A DNA stretch of 64,000 bases from Paenibacillus selenitireducens (GTDB lineage: Bacteria; Bacillota; Bacilli; Paenibacillales; Paenibacillaceae). The stretch is from NCBI RefSeq assembly GCF_002021565.1, contig NZ_MSZX01000001.1, forward strand, positions 372,027 to 436,026. The letters are read 5' to 3'. Shown here in pieces: positions 15,815 through 23,806 of the stretch. The notes beneath the pieces were generated by a model. The model had not been told where the DNA came from and made no database searches. It saw nothing but the letters and a program-made list of their open reading frames with translations. Position 1 is the first letter of the stretch; every line of letters starts with the position of its first letter. Made by a program: the position numbers and the translations under genes.

Positions 15815-16240
15815 GTGTACTATGTGAATCGTGAACAACTTGAACTGCGGCTGCAGTGTATTCCGTCGATCGCTCAGGTGATGCGTGAAATTCAAGCCAG
15901 CTGGGATCATAAGATGGTTCAGGGGCTCGCCCAAGAACGCGCATTGCATTTGGCTATAGAGACGGTGACAGACGTTGGAAGTTATTTGATTGATGGATTT
16001 ATCATGAGGGATGCCAGCAGCTATGAGGATATTATTGAGATCAATGCGCAAGAACAGGTATTTCCAAAGGAGCTTACTCCTGTATTGCTAGATCTCGTTC
16101 GCCTACGCAGACCGCTTGTTCAAGAATATTTTCAATGGACAAGCCGTGAGCTTCATCCGATGTTGGCCATTCTACCGGACGTTCTCGAGCAATTTGACGT
16201 ATCGGTTCGACAATATTTAGTACAAGAATTAGGTGCATAA
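15815..16240 (+). CDS. YutE/DUF86-type HEPN protein with degenerate catalytic motif
   Basis: The 141-residue helical protein resembles B. subtilis YutE, which belongs to the HepT/DUF86 group. Shared stretches are HLAIETVTDVGSYLIDGFIMRD (about 50-71, in two parts) and SYEDIIEI. Toxins of this group carry RxxxxHxY, yet here that place reads RRPLVQEYF (near 109), with Gln for His. The RNase activity of HepT is therefore not expected. No MNT antitoxin gene is next to it. GTG start with AGGAGG about nine bases upstream. It seems a housekeeping relative of the toxin family; function unknown. Confidence 0.85.
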   Translation: MYYVNREQLELRLQCIPSIAQVMREIQASWDHKMVQGLAQERALHLAIETVTDVGSYLIDGFIMRDASSYEDIIEINAQEQVFPKELTPVLLDLVRLRRPLVQEYFQWTSRELHPMLAILPDVLEQFDVSVRQYLVQELGA

Positions 16241-16400
16241 TCCTTCAATCGAGGGCTGCACCATCTCGGGGCTATTTTTGAAACATACATGTTTACTAAT
16301 TTACTTATGTTCAGAAATGCGATACAATGTCGATACCAAGCTGATTCATTGCAGATTGTACGTAGTCAAGCTTGATTGAATACGCTCGAGGTGGTACGAA

Positions 16401-17048
16401 ATGTTAAGAGCAGAACAAGATACATCGACGAGACGCGTTGTTCTTACCTTACTCAAGACGAGAGGCGCTTTACTTGTGAGTGAGATGGCCAAATCGTTGC
16501 AGATTACGGAAATGGCCGTTAGGCGGCATTTAAATACATTAGAACGGGACGGATTGATTCGAAGTACGCTAGTCCGACAAGCTGTAGGTCGCCCAAGTTT
16601 AATCTATGAACTTACGGAACAAGCTGACAATCATTTTCCGAAGAATTATCAGAACCTGATGCTGGATTTACTTCATGAACTGGATGAAATCGATGCGCAA
16701 GCAGCAACAGGCACCCTATCCACCGTGGATACGTTATTCGAAGGGCGTAAGCAGAAAATGCTGATGAAATACGCTCCCCGGATGAAAGGGAAGAACTTGG
16801 CTGAACGTGTTGCAGAGCTCGCAGAGATTCAGAATTCGAATGGTTATATGGCAAAAGTCGAGGAAGATGCTTCAGGTCATTATGTGATGCATGAACACAA
16901 TTGTCCTATTACGGAAGTTGCTCATGCCTATCAACAAGCATGTCATTGTGAGCTGGCGTTATTCCAAGAATTGCTAGGCACGGATGTTGAACGAACAGAA
17001 TGTCTGGCCAAGGGCGGGCAACGTTGCACATATCGCATTAAATCATAA
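16401..17048 (+). CDS. DeoR/SufR-like winged-helix regulator with cysteine-rich C-terminus
   Basis: This 215-residue protein has an N-terminal winged helix (about 10-72: GALLVSEMAKSLQITEMAVRRHLNTLERDGLI, in parts, then GRPSLIYELT). The C-terminal domain holds five cysteines: CPIT, then after 12 residues CHC, then TEC and GGQRCTY. SufR-type regulators bind an iron-sulfur cluster through such cysteines and control Fe-S assembly genes; CX12C at the start is like theirs, while the other gaps differ. It could sense iron-sulfur status, nitric oxide or a metal. Single gene with a strong terminator; its own upstream DNA (16241-16400) is A+T rich with ACATA...TATGT inverted parts. Confidence 0.85.
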   Translation: MLRAEQDTSTRRVVLTLLKTRGALLVSEMAKSLQITEMAVRRHLNTLERDGLIRSTLVRQAVGRPSLIYELTEQADNHFPKNYQNLMLDLLHELDEIDAQAATGTLSTVDTLFEGRKQKMLMKYAPRMKGKNLAERVAELAEIQNSNGYMAKVEEDASGHYVMHEHNCPITEVAHAYQQACHCELALFQELLGTDVERTECLAKGGQRCTYRIKS

Positions 17049-17056
17049 TATTTAGG

Positions 17057-17083
17057 AGGGGGCCTGTACGGCCCCCTTTTTTG
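17057..17083 (+). terminator. Terminator of the SufR-like gene
   Basis: AGGGGGCC/GGCCCCCT (17057-17064 with 17070-17077), 5-base loop, then TTTTTT. Confidence 0.93.
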
Positions 17084-17086
17084 TGC

Positions 17087-18397
17087 TTATTTTAAGGTAG
17101 TAGGAAGATCGAAGGTCCAGAGCTGCGTGCCATTCTCCGCCGAAGTGCTTCCTACCCCAAAGTCATTATCGTTAATCATGACGAGCGTTCGGCCATGGAG
17201 CAATGTAATTCCCTCGATTTTCTCGTAAGGGTATTTGAAACTCACCGCATCCAATACAGAACGTTTCGTCGGTATAGAGATGCCTTGTTGCGCGAACTCG
17301 GTCATATCCATTTGTTCCAGCGTTTTCTCGAATTTATCCGGCGTATCATAACTTCCTAAAATATTGGTAGCCGCGGAAAGATCCGTCGCGTAAATTTGTT
17401 TAATTTGAGCTTTAGTCCCTGCGTTTTTATCCCGCTCATCGATCAATAACATGTGGTCATTGATGGCGAACAGATCTGAGATCACAATATCGGATTGCTT
17501 CAAATCTTTGAATTGCGAGGCATTCTCCGTAACATATACAAATTCAGCAACGGGTTTTAACGTCGCCATATCGATTTTCAAGATGCGCAAATTTCTAGAA
17601 TTGTCGACGGATTTATCGGGATTACGAAGCGGGCTTTGCATCGCCGCGAACATCCATTTTCCATCCGGTGTGATACTAATCGCTTCCATGCCGCGATTCT
17701 GGCGACGGTTCAAATAAGAGGCCGGAAGCACTTCTTTCAGTGGAACCGCCGGGGAATTTAACATTGCGCTCATCCCCTGCGGAACTAGACGTTGGAGGAT
17801 GGTCCCATCCTTCTTCACTTGTACAATACTTGGACCGTATTCTTCAGATAGCCAGAACGTTCCATCCTTCGGATTGTAGGCTAGTCCTTCAAGATCCAAG
17901 CCATAGGGATCATAGGAAATAACTTTAGTCGCTGTCGCATCATAAGGGACTTCATCATGTTTGATGACATTCGGTAGACCCGTGATTTTGGAGGTTCCTG
18001 TGACAGGATCTTTGCCTTTGACTTGTAAAGGGATCGACGATAGCACTGAAATTTTACCTTTTTCTATTTTGATTTTATAGATGGAAGGCGTATATTTCGG
18101 TAACGGGAACGTACGTCTTGTTTCGCCGTCGATTTCAACCTCGCCGTTCGGTCCACGGTCACCGCTTGTGTAGAATACATTGTCAGGATCGCCAGGCAGA
18201 TGCACAAGTGAGGATCCAAATCCCATCTTGACGCCTTTGGCTAAATCAGGGGCTTGAAGTACATACTTCCCGGTGAGCTTGGGTTGAGACGTAACGGAGG
18301 TGCTTTCAGCGTGGGCTTGTGGACTTGCTATCATCACCGTCCCCGTTCCAATAGATGCTACAGCTAACATAGATAAGAGGAAATTCTTCGCGTTCAT
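17087..18397 (-). CDS. Secreted esterase-like/phytase-like protein
   Basis: The 436-residue product starts with a signal peptide (MNAKNFLLSMLAVASIG..., cut likely at AHA-ES, residue 30). The rest matches the phytase-type esterase-like domain: FGSSLVHLPGDPDNVFYTSGDRGPNG near 60-85 (in parts), GLDLEGLAYNPKDGTFWLSEEYGPSIV near 165-190, NRGMEAISITPDGKWMF near 235 and EGITLLHGRTLVMINDND near the end. Such beta-propeller proteins are placed with phosphate or glycerophosphodiester scavenging, though many are uncharacterised. Three 11-bp-spaced TTNACA-like elements upstream fit PhoP control. The RBS is GAAAGGAG about 14 bases before ATG. Confidence 0.87.
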   Translation of the reverse strand: MNAKNFLLSMLAVASIGTGTVMIASPQAHAESTSVTSQPKLTGKYVLQAPDLAKGVKMGFGSSLVHLPGDPDNVFYTSGDRGPNGEVEIDGETRRTFPLPKYTPSIYKIKIEKGKISVLSSIPLQVKGKDPVTGTSKITGLPNVIKHDEVPYDATATKVISYDPYGLDLEGLAYNPKDGTFWLSEEYGPSIVQVKKDGTILQRLVPQGMSAMLNSPAVPLKEVLPASYLNRRQNRGMEAISITPDGKWMFAAMQSPLRNPDKSVDNSRNLRILKIDMATLKPVAEFVYVTENASQFKDLKQSDIVISDLFAINDHMLLIDERDKNAGTKAQIKQIYATDLSAATNILGSYDTPDKFEKTLEQMDMTEFAQQGISIPTKRSVLDAVSFKYPYEKIEGITLLHGRTLVMINDNDFGVGSTSAENGTQLWTFDLPTTLK

Positions 18398-18457
18398 GAA
18401 TGTTATTGCTCCTTTCGAGAACCGTTACCTTATTATGGCAATGGCTTGTTCGCGCGA

Positions 18458-18485
18458 GATTAACAGATTGTAATTGGGGTGTAAA
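18458..18485 (-). promoter_or_regulatory. Pho-box-like direct repeats upstream of the phytase-like gene
   Basis: Read on the minus strand: TTTACA-N5-ATTACA-N5-TTAATC, three elements at 11-bp steps (18485-18480, 18474-18469, 18463-18458). The Bacillus PhoP box is TT(A/T/C)ACA repeated every 11 bp. The first fits fully, the second in five of six positions, the third is weak. A CATAAT at about 18 bases further could be the -10. Confidence 0.5.
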
Positions 18486-18505
18486 TATTTTTTTGTCACA
18501 AACCC

Positions 18506-18514
18506 TGCTATAAT
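18506..18514 (+). promoter_or_regulatory. Extended -10 promoter of the YqkE-like gene
   Basis: TGCTATAAT is a perfect extended -10 about 45 bases before the start codon. No good -35 is seen at 17 bases; this is tolerable for the extended type. Confidence 0.5.
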
Positions 18515-18558
18515 AGAAGGGAGATCATGATCATACGAGTTGGGTAGAGGTGACGAAT

Positions 18559-18819
18559 ATGGCGAAGAAAAATAAACAAACAAAACCGGCACCCGTGGCC
18601 GTCAAAGATACGCCGGCAACGTTGAAGGATTTATTAAATCCGGACGTGTTGGAGAAGTTAAAAGCACAAGCTGATGCCTTGAAGCAGGATGAAGTGAACC
18701 GTAAATTGGAACAACGAAAAGCAGAGGAAGACGCACGGAAGGCTGAACAGAAGCGTCGAGATAATGATTTTGAATACTTGTTGGAGAACACGAAGATGGA
18801 TTGGAAGAAGTTCAAGTAA
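18559..18819 (+). CDS. yqkE: YqkE-like small charged protein (DUF3886)
   Basis: The 86-residue product is highly charged and mostly helical: a lysine-rich start, ATLKDLLNPDVLEKLKAQ near 20-37, a coiled-coil-like KLEQRKAEEDARKAEQKRRD and a terminal FEYLLENTKMDWKKFK. This order, including the closing DWKK(F/Y)K, is that of B. subtilis YqkE. AGAGG at 18546-18550 is eight bases before the ATG; the upstream GTG at 18550 overlaps it and is rejected. It is a single gene with its own extended -10 promoter and a strong terminator. The molecular role is not known. Confidence 0.88.
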   Translation: MAKKNKQTKPAPVAVKDTPATLKDLLNPDVLEKLKAQADALKQDEVNRKLEQRKAEEDARKAEQKRRDNDFEYLLENTKMDWKKFK

Positions 18820-18841
18820 TTTAACGTTTCCATGTCGTGAG

Positions 18842-18877
18842 CAAAACCGGAAGAGCGCTGGCTTCTTCCGGTTTTTT
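18842..18877 (+). terminator. Terminator of the YqkE-like gene
   Basis: AAACCGGAAGA/TCTTCCGGTTT hairpin followed by TTTG with an overall run of six T. Confidence 0.9.
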
Positions 18878-19001
18878 GATGTCTCTAAAATTTTTTTGTG
18901 AAATTTAGTCTGTCCGCTGTGTCAAGACGAGCCCAGTCTTCTTATACTGTCATTAGAAAATGGGCATTCGTCTAGAGCAGATCAAACGAGGTGAGAGCAA
19001 A

Positions 19002-19466
19002 ATGATCGAATGGAGTGTTGTTGCCATCGCTGTTACTTTTGCAATACTGGTTATCGTGGCGATTGTCGTATTGCTTACGGTGAATACAACCGTGAAACAA
19101 GCAAGAATATCGCTGCTTCAGCTGCAGAAGGAAACCGACGCATTGCGCAAGGAATTGACTGCATTTCTTCAAGATTTCAAGAAAACGGCCAATATCCTAG
19201 AACGTCAACTGTCAGCCATAGAGCCATTCTGCAGTTCCATTCGTGAAGCCGGAGAGACCGTACAATATGTAACTTCCTCCATCACTTCCGTAACGAATGC
19301 GTTAACGGAGTCAGCCGTTACTCACGTAAATCGAGCTCATGCGAATAATACAGACCGCATAGGAGATGTGTTCGATTTGGTGGATATCGGATTAGGGTTA
19401 TGGGAGAAATGGCAGATCGTTCGCCATCCTGTTGATCCGCGTTCTACGAAACCCAACGAGAGTTAA
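19002..19466 (+). CDS. ytxG: YtxG-like DUF948 membrane-anchored protein
   Basis: The 154-residue product has an N-terminal membrane helix (about 4-28) followed by a long coiled coil (KQARISLLQLQKETDALRKE, then TANILERQLSAIEPF), the DUF948 pattern. YtxG is its B. subtilis counterpart, where ytxGHJ is a general-stress operon. GAGGTGAG lies about six bases before the ATG at 19002; an ATG at 18960 is upstream of that site. The ytxH-like gene follows after 29 bases. A TATACT at 18943-18948 could be the -10, but the matching -35 is weak, so sigma-factor use cannot be read. Confidence 0.85.
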   Translation: MIEWSVVAIAVTFAILVIVAIVVLLTVNTTVKQARISLLQLQKETDALRKELTAFLQDFKKTANILERQLSAIEPFCSSIREAGETVQYVTSSITSVTNALTESAVTHVNRAHANNTDRIGDVFDLVDIGLGLWEKWQIVRHPVDPRSTKPNES

Positions 19467-19495
19467 GAAGGATAATGAATGAAGGAGCGATGAAC

Positions 19496-19828
19496 ATGTC
19501 GGACAAAAGAAAAAGCTTTTTAATAGGTGCCTTGGTAGGTGCTGCGGTAGGTTCGGTGACAGCATTATTGTTAGCGCCAAAATCGGGTCGTGAATTGCGT
19601 CAAGATATTAAGGAAGGTGCTCAACAAGTTGGAGAGAAAACCCAAACTGCCATCAAGCAAGTGGGCGAAACAACATCCAATTTAGTTGATGCGGCAAAAG
19701 GTAAAGTGAATGATTTACGCGCTTGGCGTCAATCGAGACGTCATCAAGACGATGATGCGATAGCCCAAGTTTCGGCGACAGAAGACTGCCAAGTATTTGA
19801 AGAAGAGTTCGAGGAAGTCGCCAAATAA
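19496..19828 (+). CDS. ytxH: YtxH-like stress protein
   Basis: The 110-residue protein starts MSDKRKSFLIGALVGAAVGS, a glycine-rich membrane helix, followed by LLLAPKSGRELRQDIKEGA, the YtxH signature, then an amphipathic LEA-like helix and an acidic tail (FEEEFEEVAK). AAGGAG at 19482-19487 selects this ATG over the one at 19475. It is the second gene of a ytxG-ytxH pair. In B. subtilis the homologue is induced by stress and starvation; the same is supposed here from context. A third gene (ytxJ) is absent; a terminator follows at once. Confidence 0.92.
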   Translation: MSDKRKSFLIGALVGAAVGSVTALLLAPKSGRELRQDIKEGAQQVGEKTQTAIKQVGETTSNLVDAAKGKVNDLRAWRQSRRHQDDDAIAQVSATEDCQVFEEEFEEVAK

Positions 19829-19850
19829 TCTGTCTCCTAAAGAGACTTCA

Positions 19851-19895
19851 CATAAAAAAGCGCAGCGATCATCTGGTGATCTGCTGCGCTTTCTC
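19851..19895. terminator. Shared terminator between ytxH and the convergent gene
   Basis: AAAGCGCAGC-GATCA/TGATC-GCTGCGCTTT forms a long hairpin with A-rich left and T-containing right flanks. The T run is better on the minus strand. Confidence 0.85.
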
Positions 19896-19899
19896 CATG

Positions 19900-20193
19900 T
19901 TATGATGAATCCCGTGTAGCATAAGGACGGCCGCTCGCATCGAGGAAGATTAGATAATGCGAGTCATTTTTGGCTTTGACATTACACAATTTGAGGATAT
20001 GTTCCTCCAACTCAATGAGCTTCCAAGGGTTGTCCATGTCGATATGTTGCGCGATGAGGAAGGAGGGAAGCTCGGCGTTTGCCGTATCTTCATCCTCCCA
20101 AGACTTCACACCGTAATAAGGAAGATCATAACCATTGATTAATGAGCAGCTAAAGATTTGATTCGACTCCGCATGTTGTAAGACAAACGGCAC
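19900..20193 (-). CDS. Conserved-looking cytosolic protein, unrecognised
   Basis: AAGGAGG (20202-20208 on this strand) lies eight bases before a GTG at 20193, giving 97 residues beginning (M)PFVLQHAESNQIFSCSL; the longer frame to 20211 has its start before the ribosome site. The protein is acidic, with phrases SCSLINGYDLPYYGVKSWED and LPSFLIAQHIDMDNPWKLIELEE, and no membrane helix. I do not recognise the family. It is 50 bases downstream of the 2-oxoacid oxidoreductase operon on the same strand and could be its last gene, or have its own promoter. It ends at a strong terminator. Confidence 0.75.
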   Translation of the reverse strand: MPFVLQHAESNQIFSCSLINGYDLPYYGVKSWEDEDTANAELPSFLIAQHIDMDNPWKLIELEEHILKLCNVKAKNDSHYLIFLDASGRPYATRDSS

Positions 20194-20243
20194 GGGTACG
20201 ACCTCCTTCACAGCATGACTCTACGTGATCTAATTCGATTCTT

Positions 20244-22565
20244 TTACAGGTAAGGATTCTCGTGTTTGGCTTTAATCATATTCCAGCGTCGTTCTACTTC
20301 CTGTTCGAAGGATTGAAGCGCATCGACATGTTCGGGTTTGGTCATATGTTTGGTTTTACCCATCGTTTTGAGCCAATCCACGAGCGGAACTTTTTTGTTC
20401 TTCTCTTCCGGGTTGTAGGTAATTGACGTGATCCCACGCTCTACTTCATAGAGAGGGAAGAAGCAAGAATCTACGGCTGCATTCACGATATCCGTACCCA
20501 TCTCATCCTCGGACAACCAGTTTAACGGACAAGCAATAAGAATTTTGCCATAGACAAGTCCTTCGTTCTGCGCGTAATACTGGGCTTTCGCCGCTTTCTT
20601 CACCAAGTCTTGCGGGAACGCTTCAGAGCCTGTGAACACATAGGGAATATGTGTCGCGGCCATGATTTGAGCTGTGTCTTTATGATGGAATACCTTACCT
20701 GCACGGACCGAACCTACATTAGAAGTCGATGTCCGATGGCCGATTGGTGTGGAGTATGAGAGCTGAGCTCCAGTATTCATGTATCCTTCATTATCGTACT
20801 CGAGAATAATCATCTTATGATTGCGAAGCGCTGCACCGATGGCTGGCCCCATACCAATATCCATACCGCCGTCACCTGTGATCATGACGAATGTGAAATC
20901 GTCCGGTAAATTCAAATGATCCAGTTCGCCTCTGCGCTTCCGTTCCCAGAACATTTCTACGACACCGGATAGGGTTGCTGCGCCATTCTGGAATAAATTA
21001 TGAATGTACGTCGCCTTGTGCGAGGAGTACGGATAGCCCGTTGTAACAACCATGGCACAACCGGTGTGGAATAAGGCCACGATGTCGCCTTCAATCCCCT
21101 TGAAGAATAACTCTAGGCCTGAGAAAATACCGCATCCTGGACATGCGCCATGGCCTGGAGCAATGCGCTTCGGCTTCTTCGTTAGAGAGCGAAGCGGAGG
21201 AATGCGCACGCTTAATTTGCCTGTTTCTTCGTCTTTTTTTACAGTAATGAGGCCTGTCTTTAAATCTTCGAAATTCATAGGCTTGAGCACGCGTTTAGGC
21301 GCTTTGGCAGCATCGCCTGGCGTATGCCCGTAATAGTCGAAAGGAACGTCGACTTTCCCTTTGTTCATTGCGTCAATTGCGAATTGGAAGAGATTATGAC
21401 CGTCTTCCGCGTAGAAGTCCTTGCCGCCGAGGCCATAAATCCGGCTGATGACTAACGTATCCCGGTTGCCGTGCGTGAAGAGCGCAGCCTTGACCTCATT
21501 TACCATATTGCCGCCATGACCGCCATAAGAATCGGCTCGGTCACCTACCGTAACCGCCTTGACGTTCTTTAAGGCTTCAGCAATCGCTTGCTGCGGGAAT
21601 GGACGAATCATATTCGGGGCAATGGATCCGGCTTTGATGCCTTGACTGCGAAGCTGGTCGACGACATCTTTGATCAATTCGGATGCAGAGTTCATTAAGA
21701 ACACGGCCACTTCGGCATCTTCCATCCGGTATAGATCCAGAATCGGGTAATCTCGGCCTGTTAAGTCGGCATATTCCTTACGGATTCGATCATATACATG
21801 CTCCGCGTTATACATAGCAACAGATTGCTGGTAGCAGTTGTTGATGTAATCCGGTTCATTCATATAAGGACCAACTGTAATCGGATTGTTGCGATCCAGC
21901 GTATGTGGATAACCTGCGGGCGGTTGAGCGCCGACGAAATCATGAACATCTTCACGCTTCGCGAAGGTTTGCACTTTACGTTTTTGATGGGATGTAAAAT
22001 ATCCATCGGATGCCACGAGCACGGGCAAGCGGACTTCGCTATCTTCAGCGAGCTTCAATGCCATAATATTCATATCATAGACAGCTTGTGGATCACGGCA
22101 CATTAGAATAGGCCATCCCGTATTTAAGGCATAATAGAGATCAGAATGATCCCCATGGATGTCGAGAGGACCCGACACTGAGCGGCAGACGAGGTTCATG
22201 ACCATCGGGAAGCGAGTACCTGATTGTACGGGCATTTGCTCGATCATGTAGAGATAACCGTTCGCACTGGTTGCGTTAAATACGCGCCCTCCCGCTGTGG
22301 AAGCACCATAACATACCCCAGCCGAGCCATGCTCTCCGTCCGCAGGGATAAGTACGATATCATGCTGCCCGTTGGACTTCATTAAATCGAGGAACTGAGC
22401 CACTTCTGTCGAAGGGGAGATTGGGAAGTAACCCATGATGTGATAATTGATCTGGTGTGCAGCATATGCCGCCATTTCATTCCCGGATTCATAGACGACA
22501 CGCTGTTCTATTTTGGCTTGCCCTATTTGTTCTTTTTTGATATCAATCGCCAATGTCGATTCCAC
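20244..22565 (-). CDS. 2-oxoacid:ferredoxin oxidoreductase, fused alpha-beta subunit
   Basis: The 773-residue product joins an alpha part (about 20-440; GYFPISPSTEVAQFLD, PADGEHGSAGVCYGASTAGG in parts, SGPLDIHGDHSD) to a beta part (about 480-760) with CPGCG, TGCAMV and the thiamine-diphosphate motif GDGGMDIGMG...DNEGYMNTG. It decarboxylates a 2-oxoacid, probably pyruvate, to acyl-CoA and passes electrons to ferredoxin. The gamma-delta partner gene starts 20 bases upstream, so two polypeptides hold all four classical domains. The alpha-beta fusion order differs from the usual single-chain enzyme. Substrate (pyruvate, 2-oxoglutarate or branched-chain acids) is not fixed by the motifs I can see. 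Confidence 0.92.
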   Translation of the reverse strand: MESTLAIDIKKEQIGQAKIEQRVVYESGNEMAAYAAHQINYHIMGYFPISPSTEVAQFLDLMKSNGQHDIVLIPADGEHGSAGVCYGASTAGGRVFNATSANGYLYMIEQMPVQSGTRFPMVMNLVCRSVSGPLDIHGDHSDLYYALNTGWPILMCRDPQAVYDMNIMALKLAEDSEVRLPVLVASDGYFTSHQKRKVQTFAKREDVHDFVGAQPPAGYPHTLDRNNPITVGPYMNEPDYINNCYQQSVAMYNAEHVYDRIRKEYADLTGRDYPILDLYRMEDAEVAVFLMNSASELIKDVVDQLRSQGIKAGSIAPNMIRPFPQQAIAEALKNVKAVTVGDRADSYGGHGGNMVNEVKAALFTHGNRDTLVISRIYGLGGKDFYAEDGHNLFQFAIDAMNKGKVDVPFDYYGHTPGDAAKAPKRVLKPMNFEDLKTGLITVKKDEETGKLSVRIPPLRSLTKKPKRIAPGHGACPGCGIFSGLELFFKGIEGDIVALFHTGCAMVVTTGYPYSSHKATYIHNLFQNGAATLSGVVEMFWERKRRGELDHLNLPDDFTFVMITGDGGMDIGMGPAIGAALRNHKMIILEYDNEGYMNTGAQLSYSTPIGHRTSTSNVGSVRAGKVFHHKDTAQIMAATHIPYVFTGSEAFPQDLVKKAAKAQYYAQNEGLVYGKILIACPLNWLSEDEMGTDIVNAAVDSCFFPLYEVERGITSITYNPEEKNKKVPLVDWLKTMGKTKHMTKPEHVDALQSFEQEVERRWNMIKAKHENPYL

Positions 22566-22585
22566 CTTTCAGCTTTGTAATAGAT

Positions 22586-23587
22586 TTACGCAAGTTCAAA
22601 ACGATGGGGTGTACGGTGCTCATCTGCATAACCGTCTTCTTCTCTGGCACTGCTCAAAGCATCTGTAGGGCATGCTCTCACACATTTGAGGCAGCCTTTA
22701 CAGTATTGATAGTCAATCCCTTGCAAGAACATTTGCGGGCGGCCTTTCTTATCCGGCTGCTCTTCCCATACAAAACAAAAATCAGGACATACATTATCGC
22801 ACGCGGCGCAATGGATGCATTTATCGTCTGCGAAGTGCGGCATCATTCCAGCACGCGAAATACTTAAGTCTTTCAGAATACTGTTACCTGGGTTGGTAAT
22901 GACACCGCCCATAGGTTGGGTTGCATAGCCCAGCACAGGGGTATCTTGGCGCACGAAAGTGGGCATCTGTTGCCCCTCAGGCAACCCGAAGGTTTGGAAA
23001 GTCACTTCGTTATATCCACGCTCAAACGTCTTGAGTGCAGGTGCAACCGCTTGGGGATATTTCTTCTCCAAGGACTTGCGAATGACGCTTTTCATGGATT
23101 CGGGATCCAAGAAGTCACAGAGGCGGAACAAAGCGCCGAGCATGGCCATATTCGTACGGTTTTTCTCTTCCAGTGAAATCCCTGTTGCGTCGACGACCGC
23201 CATGGTACCGCCAAGTAATTTCATTTTCTCTTTTAATTCTTCTGGTGTTTTATTCGAATTTACAAGTACTAGACTGTCCTCGTAGATGCCACTGATAACG
23301 TTTACGGTTTTAGATAAGGATTCATGGAAAATACCAACGACATGCGGTCGTTCCACGGGGGAGTTATCTCGAATATTTGTTTCATTGTCGCAGAACCGGA
23401 TGTGGGCTTTAACTGGTGAGCCTTTCTTTTCTGATCCATAGGATGAGAAGCTTACGCCGTTGAGACCGACGCCTGTAACTCCGGCTTCCGCCAGCATTTT
23501 CCCAGCCAAGTTCGCGCCGAGACCGCCAATGGATTCTAGCCTGATTTCAAAAAATCCTAGATCATTTAATTTGGGTAAAGTAACCAT
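22586..23587 (-). CDS. 2-oxoacid:ferredoxin oxidoreductase, fused gamma-delta subunit
   Basis: The 333-residue protein has a gamma domain (about 10-190; IRLESIGGLGANLAGKML near 15, GVSFSSYGSEKKG near 45) and a C-terminal delta domain with two [4Fe-4S] motifs: CIHCAACDNVCP near 257 and CKGCLKCVRACP near 293. Electrons from the alpha-beta subunit pass through these clusters to ferredoxin or flavodoxin. GAAGGGAG precedes the ATG. It is the first gene of the operon. Such a set is typical of anaerobes but is known in some spore formers; it could support low-oxygen growth or feed reductant to other pathways. Confidence 0.92.
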   Translation of the reverse strand: MVTLPKLNDLGFFEIRLESIGGLGANLAGKMLAEAGVTGVGLNGVSFSSYGSEKKGSPVKAHIRFCDNETNIRDNSPVERPHVVGIFHESLSKTVNVISGIYEDSLVLVNSNKTPEELKEKMKLLGGTMAVVDATGISLEEKNRTNMAMLGALFRLCDFLDPESMKSVIRKSLEKKYPQAVAPALKTFERGYNEVTFQTFGLPEGQQMPTFVRQDTPVLGYATQPMGGVITNPGNSILKDLSISRAGMMPHFADDKCIHCAACDNVCPDFCFVWEEQPDKKGRPQMFLQGIDYQYCKGCLKCVRACPTDALSSAREEDGYADEHRTPHRFELA

Positions 23588-23685
23588 CCTATTACTCCCT
23601 TCAAGAATAAGATTTTCATTTCTAATTTTACCAGTTATTTTCAGGTGAGCAACATGTTTTCATGTTAAACCGACTGGTATTTACA

Positions 23686-23721
23686 CAAAATGCCCTCCAA
23701 TCGATGTACGTTTGGAGGGCA
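23686..23721 (-). terminator. Terminator of the NAGPA-domain gene
   Basis: TGCCCTCCAA/TTGGAGGGCA (23691-23700 with 23712-23721), followed on the minus strand by TTTTGTG. Confidence 0.8.
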
Positions 23722-23806
23722 CCGTTAATCTAGTATATTAATGATTCCTGCGGATGTTGTCTGTAAATTATCACATTGACAATTTAATCTTTTATTGCAT
23801 CGTGTT

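Noticed and set aside
15815-16240. HepT/MNT toxin-antitoxin system
   Set aside because: The catalytic His is replaced by Gln and no nucleotidyltransferase-type antitoxin gene is adjacent.
18943-18948. TATACT before ytxG as part of a sigma-B or sigma-H promoter
   Set aside because: No matching -35 or GTTTAA/GGGTAT-type elements could be found at suitable spacing.
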